DNA of 64,000 nucleotides from Comamonas antarctica (GCF_013363755.1 NZ_CP054840.1:4062001-4126000); one strand, 5' to 3'; positions 1 through 8,745 are shown, counted from the stretch's first letter. A program made the numbers and translations. The notes: generated from the sequence alone by a model not told the origin.

Positions 1-179
1 GCCAGCAGGTGGTGCTGGCGCATGCGGTGGCGCTGGCCGCGCAGCACCTGCCGATCGCGCACATTGCCGCGGAACTGGGCTACACGCCCAGCGCCTTCAG
101 CGCCATGGTGCGGCGCAGCGTGGGCATGACGGCCGCTGCCTTTCTGGGCCAGCACCAACTGCAATCCTCTGGGCGCTGA
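1..179 (+). CDS. AraC-family transcriptional regulator, C-terminal end (partial)
   Basis: The window opens inside this gene; the reading frame starts at base 3 and ends with TGA at 177-179. The visible 58 residues hold the second helix-turn-helix of an AraC/XylS DNA-binding domain: the segment LPIAHIAAELGYTPSAFS is followed by the family's usual FxxxVRRxxGMTAAAF pattern. The effector-binding domain lies outside the window, so the regulated pathway cannot be told. The next gene starts about 140 bases downstream on the same strand and is unrelated. Confidence 0.75.
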   Translation, partial: QQVVLAHAVALAAQHLPIAHIAAELGYTPSAFSAMVRRSVGMTAAAFLGQHQLQSSGR

Positions 180-319
180 AGGACCGCCAGCCTTTGCTGG
201 CAAAAAATGGGAATTCGTCGCAAAAGGTGTCCAGAAGCAAATAAGTGTGCATTCCTGGCCCGAATTCACAAGAATCCCCCCTTCGGAAAAAACCAAAACC
301 ATGAGGGGGGACTCTGTTC

Positions 320-922
320 ATGCACAGGGCTTTATTGCTATGGCCCGCAGCCGCGCTGGCCTTGCTCGGCTGCGCGGCGCACACGCCTGCCGAGCAGCTC
401 GCGCCTGCCAGCGACACAGTGCGGGTCTGCGAAGGCAGCCGCTGCGTCGACCAGCACCGCAGCCACCAGCGCTGGCAACCACCAGCCGCGGATGCCGCGG
501 CCGAACGGCGCCTCGAGGCGCTGAGCCGCCTGGCGGCGCAGGATCCCAAGGCCGCCTACGACCTGGGCCTGCGCCTGCTGCGCGGCGACGGTGTGGCGCG
601 CGACAGCTTCCAGGCCATCGAATGGCTGCGCCAGGCCGGCGACCACGGGCTGGTGGCCGCGCAGCTGGCGCTGGGCCGCATCTACCTGCAGGGCCTGGAG
701 GAAATGGGCCCCGATCCCGCCGAAGCCGAAGCCTGGCTCGGGCGCGCCGCCGCCCAGGGCAACAAGGAGGCGGGCCGGCTGCTGCCGCAAGCCCAGGCCG
801 CCAAGCGCGATGCCCAGGCCGGCTACCAGGTCCGCGCGGCCGAACGCAGCGCCTGGGGCCGCTGGTACGCGGCCGCGCCCTATTACTGGTACTGGGGCGG
901 CGCGGGCTGGATCCTCTACTGA
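320..922 (+). CDS. Sel1-repeat lipoprotein
   Basis: A 200-residue protein with a lipoprotein signal: hydrophobic stretch, then lipobox LLGC at residues 14-17, so the mature protein should be lipid-anchored. Residues about 70-160 carry Sel1/TPR-like helical repeats (A-x-x-LGLRLLRGDGV and LGRIYLQGLEEMGPDPAEAEAWLGRAA), a scaffold for protein-protein contacts. The C-terminus is rich in Tyr and Trp (YYWYWGGAGW). A run of G at 304-309 places a ribosome binding site in front of ATG 320; a longer overlapping frame on the same strand is not coding-like. The function is unknown. The next lipoprotein gene begins 74 bases downstream, so the two may be co-transcribed. Confidence 0.75.
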   Translation: MHRALLLWPAAALALLGCAAHTPAEQLAPASDTVRVCEGSRCVDQHRSHQRWQPPAADAAAERRLEALSRLAAQDPKAAYDLGLRLLRGDGVARDSFQAIEWLRQAGDHGLVAAQLALGRIYLQGLEEMGPDPAEAEAWLGRAAAQGNKEAGRLLPQAQAAKRDAQAGYQVRAAERSAWGRWYAAAPYYWYWGGAGWILY

Positions 923-996
923 CCGCCTGGCGCCCCGCCATCCACCGGGCCGCGCCGCAGCGGCCCTTCCACTGTTTCCATCCACCGAGAATTTCC

Positions 997-1821
997 ATGT
1001 CCAAGATTTCCCTGAGCCTCGCCACGCTTGCCTCCGCACTGCTGCTGTCCGGCTGCGTCACGCCCGGCGGCGGCATGCTGACCGCGGGCAACGCCCCCAC
1101 GGCGGCCAGCGGCGCCGCCGGTGGCGCCACCAGCGTCAACGCCAACGAATCGCTCGAGCGCTGCGATGCGCCGCTGGGCACCATCGCCGTCGACGACGGC
1201 CGCGGCAAGGAGTGGTTTGCCAGCTTCGGCCAGGCCACCCAGGTCACCAACATCGAGCCGCTGATCCGCCTCGCGGTGCAGCAGTCGAATTGCTTCGTGA
1301 TCACCTCCATCGGCAACAACCGCACCGAAAGCCGCCTCAGCGCGATCACCGACAAGCAGCGCAACTCGGGCGAATTCCGCGCCGGCTCCAAGCAGCAAAA
1401 GGGCCAGCGCGTGGCCGCCGACTACTATCTGGAGCCGGCCATCATCATCAACAACGATTCCGTGGGCGGCCTCGCGGCCGGCCTGGGCAGCATGTTCGGC
1501 GGCGCGGCCGGTGCCATTGCCGGCTCGCTGCAAAGCAAGGTCTCGGTGGTCACGATGACCATGTTCGACATCCGTTCGGGCGTGCAGCTGTCGATCTCCG
1601 AGGGCAACGCCACGGCCACCAACTACGGCGCGGCGCTGGGCGCGTTCGGCGGCGGCGCGGCGGGCGGCCTGAGCGGCTTTTCGCGCACGCCCGAAGGCAA
1701 GGCCACGGTCGCCGCCTTCATGGATGCGTACAACAAGATGGTCGTTTCGCTGCGCAACTACAAGGCCCAGGAAGTCAAGGGCGGACTGGGCCGCGGCGGC
1801 CAGCTCAAGGTCGGCAAGTAA
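997..1821 (+). CDS. CsgG-like lipoprotein
   Basis: A 274-residue protein with a signal peptide and lipobox LSGC at residues 16-19. The start at ATG 997 is chosen because it gives a clean lipoprotein signal; the longer open frame reaching upstream to 247 reads through the preceding gene in another frame and is rejected. The body resembles the CsgG/HfaB group of outer-membrane-associated lipoproteins: an early 'GTIAV' strand, a middle segment ending in CFVITS, and two glycine/alanine-rich stretches (residues about 155-175 and 210-230). Curli genes are absent here, so a curli role is not implied. Assignment to the family is moderate, and the function is unknown. Confidence 0.6.
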   Translation: MSKISLSLATLASALLLSGCVTPGGGMLTAGNAPTAASGAAGGATSVNANESLERCDAPLGTIAVDDGRGKEWFASFGQATQVTNIEPLIRLAVQQSNCFVITSIGNNRTESRLSAITDKQRNSGEFRAGSKQQKGQRVAADYYLEPAIIINNDSVGGLAAGLGSMFGGAAGAIAGSLQSKVSVVTMTMFDIRSGVQLSISEGNATATNYGAALGAFGGGAAGGLSGFSRTPEGKATVAAFMDAYNKMVVSLRNYKAQEVKGGLGRGGQLKVGK

Positions 1822-1840
1822 GCCGCCACTGCAATGGACA

Positions 1841-1866
1841 AAGGGCTTCTGCGGAAGCCCTTTTTT
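1841..1866. terminator. Intrinsic terminator between convergent genes
   Basis: Perfect stem GGGCTTC / GAAGCCC with loop TGCG, preceded by AAA and followed by six T. It sits between the plus-strand lipoprotein ending at 1821 and the minus-strand LysR gene ending at 1885, so it can serve both directions. Confidence 0.85.
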
Positions 1867-1884
1867 CATCCGGCAGCGGCGCGC

Positions 1885-2778
1885 TCAATGGTGCGGCGGC
1901 AGCACTTCGCTGAGGTACTTCACCATCGAGGCAATGCGCGCCGATACCGCCGACTGCCGGTAGTACACCGCCTGCACCGGGCGGTCCACGGGCTGCGTGG
2001 CCTCGGCCAGCACTTCCACCAGCCGGCCCTGCGCGCGGTCGGCTCCGGTCATGAAATCGGCCATGCAGGCAATGCCCATGCCATGCAGCGCCAGCTGGCG
2101 CTGCGTCTCGCCGCTGGAGGTGGCAATCGTTGGCTCGATCTGCATCAGCCGGCCATCGGCGCCGCGCACCGGCCAGACGTTGAGGGTATCGGGCTGCGTG
2201 AAGCCTAGCCGTGCATGCTGCGCCAGCTCGCGCGGCGTATGCGGGCAGCCGTGCTGGCTCAGATAGGCCGGGCTCGCCAGCAGCCGCAGCCGCGAATGCC
2301 CCAGCAGCCGGCTGTGCAGCGTTGAATCCTTGAGTTCGCCGATGCGGATCGCCAGGTCCACGCGCCGCTCCAGCAGGTCGATGAAGCCTTCGTTGCTGGT
2401 CAGCACCAGGTCCACATCGGGATGCCGCTGCTTGTAGCCCGGCATCAGCGGCACCAGCACATGCAGCATGTAGGGTGAGGAGGCATCGATGCACAGCGGA
2501 CCGGCCAGGCGCTCGCGGCGCTGCATCAGCCCGTCCTCGGCCACGCGCACCGCCTCGAGAATGCTGCGCGCATCGCGCGCGAAGCCATGGCCTTCGTCGG
2601 TGATGTCCAGCCGCCGCGTGGTGCGCCGCAGCAAGGTGGTCTCGACCTTGGCTTCAAGGCGCGCCAGCAGCCGGCTGGTGGTGGAAACCGGCTGGCCCAG
2701 GTGTTCGGCAGCCGAGGTCAGCGAGCCCGTGTCCACGACCGCCAGGAACACCGTCAGCTCTTCGAGGGTGAAGCGCAT
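1885..2778 (-). CDS. LysR-family transcriptional regulator
   Basis: A 297-residue protein of normal LysR length. Residues 1-60 are the winged helix-turn-helix (MRFTLEELTVFLAVVDTGS, then TSAAEHLGQPVSTTSRLLARLE), followed by a substrate-binding domain with the usual type-II periplasmic-binding fold motifs (SPYMLHVLVPLMPGY, DLVLTSNEGFIDLLERRVDLAIRIG). The start at 2778 is chosen because it begins exactly at the conserved MRF...ELxxF motif; the open frame extends 42 codons further upstream without a credible start. It is divergent from the MFS exporter at 2899 with a 120-bp shared promoter region, a typical arrangement for a regulator and its target. The inducer is unknown. Confidence 0.9.
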   Translation of the reverse strand: MRFTLEELTVFLAVVDTGSLTSAAEHLGQPVSTTSRLLARLEAKVETTLLRRTTRRLDITDEGHGFARDARSILEAVRVAEDGLMQRRERLAGPLCIDASSPYMLHVLVPLMPGYKQRHPDVDLVLTSNEGFIDLLERRVDLAIRIGELKDSTLHSRLLGHSRLRLLASPAYLSQHGCPHTPRELAQHARLGFTQPDTLNVWPVRGADGRLMQIEPTIATSSGETQRQLALHGMGIACMADFMTGADRAQGRLVEVLAEATQPVDRPVQAVYYRQSAVSARIASMVKYLSEVLPPHH

Positions 2779-2898
2779 ATTCGCAGTAAATTCAAAAGTG
2801 TTTTCGAGATTAGACCCTTTTTCGCAAAAGTCGCGCTGCTGATAATCCGCAATCCCTGGGTTCAACCAAGTCCGCCACAAGCGGGACCACAAGATTTC

Positions 2899-4134
2899 AT
2901 GCACGCCTCCACCCCCTCCTCTTCTTCCCCGGCATCGCCAAGCGATGGCCGCAGCGCAACCCTTCCCCTGCTGGCACTGGCCATCGGCGCCTTCGGTATC
3001 GGCACCACCGAGTTCGGCCCGATGGGCATGCTGCCGACGATTGCCGACGGCCTGCAGGTCTCGGTGCCCTCGGCCGGCCTGCTGGTGTCGGCCTATGCCA
3101 TGGGCGTGATGCTGGGCGCGCCGGTCATGACGCTACTGCTGTCGCGCTGGACGCCGCGCAAGGCACTGATCCTGCTGATGGCGATCTTCACCCTCGGCAA
3201 CCTGCTGTCGGCGTTCGCGCCCGGCTACGCCAGCCTGATGCTGGCGCGCGTCATCACCAGCCTGAACCACGGCGCGTTCTTCGGCATCGGCACCGTGGTC
3301 GCGGCCAGCCTGGTGCCACGCGACAAGCAGGCCAGCGCCGTGGCCGCGGTGTTCACCGGCCTCACCATCGCCAACATCGGCGGCGTGCCGGCCGCCACCT
3401 GGATCAGCGAGGCCGTGGGCTGGCGCGAGTCGTTTGCCGCGATCGGCGCGCTGGGCGTGCTGGCCATGGCCTCGCTGGCGTTCGCGCTGCCCAGGGGCAC
3501 GCGCGGCGCGCGCATGGACCTGCGCGCGGAATGGAAGGTGCTGACCCGGCCCACGGTGCTGCAAGGCCTGCTGACGACGGTGCTGGGCTCGGCGGCGATG
3601 TTCTCGCTCTACACCTATATCAACCCGGCGCTCAAGACCTTCAGCGCGGCCTCGCCGGCCTTCATCACCGGCATGCTGGCGCTGTCCGGCGTGGGCTTCA
3701 CCATTGGCAACGCGCTGGGCGGCAAGCTCGCCGACCGTTCGATCGACAAGACCCTCATCGGCTTCCTGGCGCTGGTCACCCTCAGCATGCTGGCCTTCCC
3801 GTGGCTCGCGCAAAGCCAGGCGGGCGCGGCTGCGGGCGTGTTCATCTGGGCCATTGCCGCGTTCGGGCTGGTGCCGCCGGTGCAGATGCGCGTGATGCGC
3901 GCGGCCGTGGAGGCGCCAGGCCTGTCGTCTTCGGTCAACATCGGTGCCTTCAACTTCGGCAATGCGATTGGCGCGGCCGTGGGCGCGGCGGTGCTCAGCG
4001 CCGGCGGGGGCTACGACGCGGTGATGTATGCGGGTGCGGCCTTTGCGCTGCTGGCGCTGTGGCTGGTGTTTCTCGCCATGCGCCGCACGCAGCGTTCGGC
4101 TGCCGCGCTGCAGTGCGGCGCCGGCGCCTGCTGA
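2899..4134 (+). CDS. MFS drug/metabolite exporter, YdhP-like
   Basis: A 411-residue inner-membrane protein with 12 predicted helices. It closely matches the pattern of E. coli YdhP along its length: PLLALAIGAFGIGTTEFGPM at the first helix, GAPVMTLLLSRW, FTLGNLLSAFAPGY, LNHGAFFGIG, NIGGVPAATWISE, PPVQMRVMRAAVEAPGLSSS and NIGAFNFGNAIGAA. The family belongs to the DHA1 group of proton-driven exporters; the E. coli homologue has no firmly known substrate. ATG 2899 is chosen; the longer frame reaching back to 2587 runs through the divergent regulator. It is probably regulated by the adjacent LysR protein. Confidence 0.9.
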   Translation: MHASTPSSSSPASPSDGRSATLPLLALAIGAFGIGTTEFGPMGMLPTIADGLQVSVPSAGLLVSAYAMGVMLGAPVMTLLLSRWTPRKALILLMAIFTLGNLLSAFAPGYASLMLARVITSLNHGAFFGIGTVVAASLVPRDKQASAVAAVFTGLTIANIGGVPAATWISEAVGWRESFAAIGALGVLAMASLAFALPRGTRGARMDLRAEWKVLTRPTVLQGLLTTVLGSAAMFSLYTYINPALKTFSAASPAFITGMLALSGVGFTIGNALGGKLADRSIDKTLIGFLALVTLSMLAFPWLAQSQAGAAAGVFIWAIAAFGLVPPVQMRVMRAAVEAPGLSSSVNIGAFNFGNAIGAAVGAAVLSAGGGYDAVMYAGAAFALLALWLVFLAMRRTQRSAAALQCGAGAC

Positions 4135-4165
4135 GCGCGCGCCTGCTGAAGCTCGCGCCTGCTGA
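4124..4165 (+). repeat. Three-copy direct repeat at the end of the MFS gene
   Basis: The 11-mer GCGCCTGCTGA occurs at 4124-4134, 4139-4149 and 4155-4165. The first copy contains the stop codon of the exporter gene. It looks like a small tandem duplication of the gene's 3' end; no function is apparent. A separate 18-bp GC-only palindrome (4256-4273) follows, without a T-run. Confidence 0.7.
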
Positions 4166-4305
4166 AACGCAGGGCATTGGGACCAGGCACTCCCCTGGCC
4201 CATGCCGCAATGTATTTTCAATTGGCACCAAAGCACCAAGCCTGGGACACTGCAGCGGGGCCGGCCGGCCCCGTTGAAAAATCCATAACAAGCTCTGGAG
4301 ACGCT

Positions 4306-5829
4306 TTGAAAAACCACCAACGCCATTTCCGCCGGGCCACCCACGCGCTGTGCGCACTGGGCCTGGCCACGCTGTCGCAGATCGTGCTGGCGCAGGAGAC
4401 AAAACGCGATGATTTCTACTGGCTCGGCCAGATCAACAAGGCCTCGGCGGTGATCAACACCGAGCAGGGCCTGCTCGACAAGGCCGCCGCGCCGCGCATC
4501 GCCAAGGGCCTGCAAAGCGTGCTGGCCGCGGGCGATGCGCCGGGCGGCAAGCGGCCCGGTTCGGTGATCACCTTCGAGCCGCTGCTGATCGAAGCCGCGG
4601 GCGTCGAGGCCACGCTGCTGCACGCCGGGCGATCGAGCCAGGACATGCTGGCCACGGTGCGCTCGGCCATCCAGCGCGACAACCTGCTGCGCCTGGCGCA
4701 GCAGCTGCGCAGCACGCGCGCCCAGCTGCTGCAGCTGGCGCAGGCCCATGCCGCGACCATCGTGCCGAACTACACCAATGGCGTGGCCGCCCAGCCCAAC
4801 AGCTACGGCCACTATCTGCTGGGCCATCTGGCCGGCTTCGACCGCGACGCGCAGCGCCTGCAGGAAGCGTTCGCGCGGCTGGACCAGTCGGCCATGGGCA
4901 CCACGGTGCTCAACGGCAGCAGCTGGCCGCTCGACCGCGAACGCATGGCGCAGTACCTGGGCTATCCCAAGACCGTGGACAACGCCTACGATGCCGCGCA
5001 GATCCTGGCCGCGGAAATGCCCGCGGAGATCGGCGCCGTGGCCTCCAGCATCGCGCTGCATGTGGGCGCGTTCGTCGAGGACGTGATGGTGCAGTACGCG
5101 CAGCCGCGGCCCTGGATCCTGCTGCGCGAAGGCGATGGCAACACCTATGTCTCGAGCGCCATGCCGCAAAAGCGCAATCCGGGCCTGCTCAACGACACGC
5201 GCAGCAACGCCTCGCGCGTGCTGACGCTGGGCATCGGCCGGCTGATCACCCAGCACAACATTCCGCCGGGCATGAGCGACAGCAAGCCGACGCGCGATTC
5301 CACGGCGGTGGTCGATGCCACGCTGGCCACGCTGCAGTCCTTCGACCGCGTGCTCAAGGGCCTGGTGCTGAGCCCCGAACGCGCGCTCGAGGAACTCAAT
5401 CTGGACTGGACGGCATCGCAGGAAATCGCCGATGTGCTGATGCGCAAATACCAGCTGCCGTTCCGTGTGGGCCACCATTTCTCGTCGGATGTGGTGGGCT
5501 TCGCCAAGGAGCGCGACATCAAGCCCAGCGAGTTCCCCTATGCCGAGGCGCAGCGCCTCTACGCGGCCACCGTGAAGCATGAGATGGGCGTCGAGAACGG
5601 CCGCCTGCCGATGTCCGAAGCCGAGTTCCGCGCCACGCTCGACCCGGTGGCCATCGTGAACAACCGCGTCACGGCCGGCGGCCCGCAGCCCAGGGAAATG
5701 GCGCGCATGATCGGTGCGTCGCAGCAGCGGCTGGCGCAGGAGGCGCAGTGGATTGCCGAGCGCCGCAAGCGCATCGACGGCGCCATGCAGCAACTCGACC
5801 GCGACTTCGCGCGCCTGGCCGCGCAGTAA
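4306..5829 (+). CDS. Exported argininosuccinate-lyase-like enzyme
   Basis: A 507-residue member of the fumarase/aspartase superfamily, closest to argininosuccinate lyase. The TTG at 4306 is chosen: GGAG at 4297-4300 is well spaced and the resulting N-terminus is a signal peptide (basic NHQRHFRR, hydrophobic ALCALGLATLSQIVL, AQ cleavage), absent from cytoplasmic lyases. The superfamily signature SSAMPQKRNP, carrying the catalytic serine, is intact near residue 290. Two motifs depart from argininosuccinate lyase: the substrate loop GRSRND reads GRSSQD, and the GYTH motif with the usual acid/base histidine reads NYTN. The paralogue lies tail to tail 9 bp away. The substrate is unknown; periplasmic elimination of a dicarboxylate-type metabolite is plausible. 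Confidence 0.8.
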   Translation: MKNHQRHFRRATHALCALGLATLSQIVLAQETKRDDFYWLGQINKASAVINTEQGLLDKAAAPRIAKGLQSVLAAGDAPGGKRPGSVITFEPLLIEAAGVEATLLHAGRSSQDMLATVRSAIQRDNLLRLAQQLRSTRAQLLQLAQAHAATIVPNYTNGVAAQPNSYGHYLLGHLAGFDRDAQRLQEAFARLDQSAMGTTVLNGSSWPLDRERMAQYLGYPKTVDNAYDAAQILAAEMPAEIGAVASSIALHVGAFVEDVMVQYAQPRPWILLREGDGNTYVSSAMPQKRNPGLLNDTRSNASRVLTLGIGRLITQHNIPPGMSDSKPTRDSTAVVDATLATLQSFDRVLKGLVLSPERALEELNLDWTASQEIADVLMRKYQLPFRVGHHFSSDVVGFAKERDIKPSEFPYAEAQRLYAATVKHEMGVENGRLPMSEAEFRATLDPVAIVNNRVTAGGPQPREMARMIGASQQRLAQEAQWIAERRKRIDGAMQQLDRDFARLAAQ

Positions 5830-5838
5830 CTCCGCGCG

Positions 5839-7287
5839 CTACCCGGCCGCGCCGGCGGCCAGCCGATCGAAGTCGGCATCCAGCCGCGCCATGCCGGCAT
5901 CGACCTCGCGGCGCCGCGCCTGCACCCAGTCGGCCTGGGCCGCGAGATCGGCCTCGGCCGCGTCCAGCATGCGCTGCATTTCGGCGGGCTGGGGCCCGCC
6001 GCGGGTCCTGCGGCCGAGCACGATGCCCAGCGGATCGAGGGCCGCGCGCAGGGCGGCCTCGCTCAGCGGAAAGAGGCCATTGCCGCCGGGCATTTCGCCG
6101 GCGATGGTTTGCGCGTAGAGGGCCTGCGCGTCGCGGTACGGAAAGTCGCTGGGCCGGATGTCGTGCTGCTTTGCATGGCTCACCATTTCCGACGCGAAAT
6201 GGTGGCCCACGCGGAACGGCAGGCCATGCTCGCGCATCAGCACATCGGCCACTTCCTGCGAGGCCGTCCAGTCGCTGTTGAGCTCTTCGAGCGCGCGCGC
6301 AGCGTTGAGTTCGAGACCGTCGAGAATGCGCGCGAACATGGCCAGCATCTCGCCGGTGCAGCGCAGCACTTCGACATTCTCGGCAACCACCTTGGCATCG
6401 TTCATGCCCGGCGGAATGTTGTGCGCGTGCCAGCTGCGCCCGGCCGCCAGCGCCAGCACGCGCGAGGCCTTGGTGCGGGTGTCGATCAGCAGGCCCGGGT
6501 TGCGCTTTTGCGGCATGGCGCTGGAGACATAGGTGTTGCCCGCGCCTTCGCGCAGCAGGATCCAGGGCCGTGCCTGCGCGTATTGCAGCGTCACGTCCTG
6601 GATGAACGCGCCCACATGCAGCGCCATGGTGCTGACCAGATTTCCGATCTCCACCGGCATCTCGGCGCCATGGATCTGGCCCGCGTCATAGGCGTTGTCG
6701 ACGATGCCATCGAAGCCCAGGTACGCGGCCATGCGTTCGCGGTTCAGCGGCCAGCCCGTGCCGTTGAGCACCGTGGTGCCCATGGGCGACAGGTTCAGCC
6801 GCGCATAGGTCTGCTGCAGCCGCTGCGCGTCGCGCTGCAGGCCCGCCACATGCCCCAGCAGATAGTGGCCATAGCTGTTGGGCTGGGCGGCCACGCCATT
6901 GGTGTAGTTCGGCACGATGGTTGCCGCGTGCTGGCGCGCCATGCCTGCCAGCAGCTGCGCGGTCTGCTGCAACTGGCCGGCAAGGTCCAGCAGTGCGTCG
7001 CGCAGGATCGCGTGGCGCACCGCCACCAGCATGTCCTGGCTGGAACGCCCGGCATGCAGCAGCGTCGCCTCGACGCCTGCGGCCTGGATCAGCAGCGGCT
7101 CGAAAGTGATGACCAGGCTGGGCCGCGCGGCGCCGGGCTCGGCGGCATTCGCCAGCAGCTGGCGCAGGCCCCGCGCGATGCGCGGCGCGACAGCCGGATC
7201 GAGCAGGCCTTCGTCGGTGTTGATGACGGCCGAGGCCTTGTTGATCTGGCCGAGCCAGAAGAAATCGTCGCGCAGGGAAGTGGTCAT
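5839..7287 (-). CDS. Argininosuccinate-lyase-like enzyme, cytoplasmic paralogue
   Basis: About 482 residues, clearly homologous over its whole length to the adjacent exported lyase (shared DDFxWLGQINKASAVINT start, HAGRSSQDM, SSAMPQKRNPGL, LPFRVGHHF) but with no signal peptide. It keeps the catalytic-serine signature and shows the same two substitutions, GRSSQD and NYTN, so these look like features of the subfamily rather than random loss. ATG 7287 aligns with the start of the homology; another ATG at 7311 overlaps the parB stop as TGATG and would add eight residues. No strong ribosome site decides between them. It follows parB on the same strand and may be co-transcribed with it, though a role in partition is not suggested. 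Calling it argH would be unsafe. Confidence 0.8.
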   Translation of the reverse strand: MTTSLRDDFFWLGQINKASAVINTDEGLLDPAVAPRIARGLRQLLANAAEPGAARPSLVITFEPLLIQAAGVEATLLHAGRSSQDMLVAVRHAILRDALLDLAGQLQQTAQLLAGMARQHAATIVPNYTNGVAAQPNSYGHYLLGHVAGLQRDAQRLQQTYARLNLSPMGTTVLNGTGWPLNRERMAAYLGFDGIVDNAYDAGQIHGAEMPVEIGNLVSTMALHVGAFIQDVTLQYAQARPWILLREGAGNTYVSSAMPQKRNPGLLIDTRTKASRVLALAAGRSWHAHNIPPGMNDAKVVAENVEVLRCTGEMLAMFARILDGLELNAARALEELNSDWTASQEVADVLMREHGLPFRVGHHFASEMVSHAKQHDIRPSDFPYRDAQALYAQTIAGEMPGGNGLFPLSEAALRAALDPLGIVLGRRTRGGPQPAEMQRMLDAAEADLAAQADWVQARRREVDAGMARLDADFDRLAAGAAG

Positions 7288-7310
7288 GGAAAGGACATTG
7301 CCGCGCGGCA

Positions 7311-8222
7311 TCAGCCGCGCAGGCGCTCGATCAGCCCGTTGAGTTCCTCGAGCGAGCCGAACTGTATCGACACCTCGCCCATGTCCTGCACCTTGCCGCG
7401 GCGGCGCACTCGCTTCTTCACGCGCACCTCGACCTGGGCCATCAGCAGGTCCGACAGCTCCTCCTCGATGCGCTTGACGTCGCGCGACTTGTCCTTCTTG
7501 CCGGCCGGGGGCTTGGCGCCAAAGTCCTCGCCCATCTTCTTGACCAGCGCCTCGGCTTCGCGCACCGACAGCTTGCGCCCGGCAATCTGGTTGCCGGCCG
7601 TGATCTGCTCGGCCCGCTCCAGCGCCAGCAGCGCGCGCGCATGGCCCATGTCGATGTCGCCGGCCATCAGCATCTCCTGCACCGGCTCGGCCAGGTTCAG
7701 CAGGCGCAGCAGGTTCGATGCGGCCGAGCGCGAACGGCCCACGGACTGCGCCGCCTGCTCGTGCGTCATGCCGAATTCCTTGACCAGCCGCGCCAGGCCT
7801 TGCGCCTCTTCGAGCGGATTCAGGTCCTCGCGCTGGATGTTCTCGATCAGCGCCATCGCCGCCGCGGCCTCGTCGGCGACTTCGCGCACCAGCACCGGCA
7901 CGCTTTCCAGGCCCGCCAGGCGCGCCGCGCGGAAACGCCGTTCGCCGGCAATGATTTCATACTGGCCGGCGTTCGCACCCTTGGCCAGGCGCCGCACCAG
8001 GATCGGCTGCATGATGCCCTGCGCCTTGATGCTTTCGGCCAGTTCGTACAGCGCGCCTTCGTCCATGCGCGTGCGCGGCTGGTACTGGCCGGCCACCATC
8101 TGCTCGAGGCGCAACTCATGCGGCGTGGCGGCGGCGCCGGCCTGCGCCGCCGGCTCCTCGACCTTGGGTCCGAGCAATGCTTCCAGGCCGCGGCCCAGGC
8201 CCTTGGGTTTCTTTGTCACCAT
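7311..8222 (-). CDS. parB: Chromosome partition protein ParB
   Basis: A 303-residue CTPase/clamp that loads on parS and spreads to organise the origin region. It begins with MVTKKPKGLGRGLEALLG, the ParA-contacting N-terminus typical of chromosomal ParB. The N-terminal CTP-binding domain carries the AGERRFRAA motif (about residue 85-95), the helix-turn-helix is MTHEQAAQSVGRSRSAASNLL (about 145-170), and a basic linker (KKDKSRDVKR) leads to the C-terminal dimer domain. It follows the small hydrolase and parA on the same strand, with 4 bp separating it from the hydrolase gene. Two perfect parS sites lie 2.1 and 5.7 kb upstream, within its expected reach. Confidence 0.97.
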   Translation of the reverse strand: MVTKKPKGLGRGLEALLGPKVEEPAAQAGAAATPHELRLEQMVAGQYQPRTRMDEGALYELAESIKAQGIMQPILVRRLAKGANAGQYEIIAGERRFRAARLAGLESVPVLVREVADEAAAAMALIENIQREDLNPLEEAQGLARLVKEFGMTHEQAAQSVGRSRSAASNLLRLLNLAEPVQEMLMAGDIDMGHARALLALERAEQITAGNQIAGRKLSVREAEALVKKMGEDFGAKPPAGKKDKSRDVKRIEEELSDLLMAQVEVRVKKRVRRRGKVQDMGEVSIQFGSLEELNGLIERLRG

Positions 8223-8226
8223 GGCT

Positions 8227-8745
8227 TCAGTCTTTCAAAAGGGTTTGCAGCAGCGCGTCGCCGGCGGCGGGCGTGGGGTCGTCCTGCGCGATGAAGGCCG
8301 CGCCCCAGGCACTGGCCAGGGCTTGTGCGCTTCCCGCCGGCTGGGTGCGCGCGACGACGAGGCTGGGAAAAGGCAGGGGCTGCAGCGCGATCGGCGCCCA
8401 CCCCGGCAGTTGCTCGCGCAGGGCCGGCTGTTCCACGTCGGCGGGCGCGATCAGCAGCGCGGCGCGCACCTGGGCCGCGGCAGGCGAATGCGCGGCCCAC
8501 CAGGCCGCCAGGATGCAGCCCAGGCCGCTGGCCACGAGCACCACGGGAGCCGGCGCATCGACCAGCGTCTCCTGCAGGCGCGCACTCCAGTCGCCGCGCA
8601 GCGGCCGCTGCCAGTCATGCTGCTCGAGCCGCGCATGGCCCAGGGCCTGCCAGTGCGCGAGCCAGGGCTCCTGGCACGCCTGCAGCCCGCCATCGGGCAG
8701 CAGCAGGAGTGCGGGGGTGGAAGAGGAAAACGCGGACACCGGCAT
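8227..8745 (-). CDS. RBBP9/YdeN-like alpha/beta hydrolase, nucleophile apparently lost
   Basis: A 172-residue protein of the small serine-hydrolase family (RBBP9/YdeN type), beginning MPVSAFSSSTPALLLLPDG. Its start overlaps the parA stop as ATGA (8745), and parB starts 4 bp after its stop, so it is translationally embedded between the two partition genes. The nucleophile elbow, normally GHSLG, reads VASGLGC here: by alignment the serine position is glycine, with a serine one residue earlier. The later ARTQPAGSAQALASAWGA segment fits the family's acid-residue region (usually D), again without the expected residue. It is therefore probably a non-catalytic or atypical member. The role is unknown; the location between parA and parB may simply reflect operon structure. 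Confidence 0.7.
   Translation of the reverse strand: MPVSAFSSSTPALLLLPDGGLQACQEPWLAHWQALGHARLEQHDWQRPLRGDWSARLQETLVDAPAPVVLVASGLGCILAAWWAAHSPAAAQVRAALLIAPADVEQPALREQLPGWAPIALQPLPFPSLVVARTQPAGSAQALASAWGAAFIAQDDPTPAAGDALLQTLLKD

Noticed and set aside
3133..5793. Long antisense frames over the MFS, lyase, ABC transporter, acyl-CoA ligase and mnmG genes
   Set aside because: All are composition shadows. The sense strands carry intact family motifs and good start sites, and the antisense products have no domain-like features.
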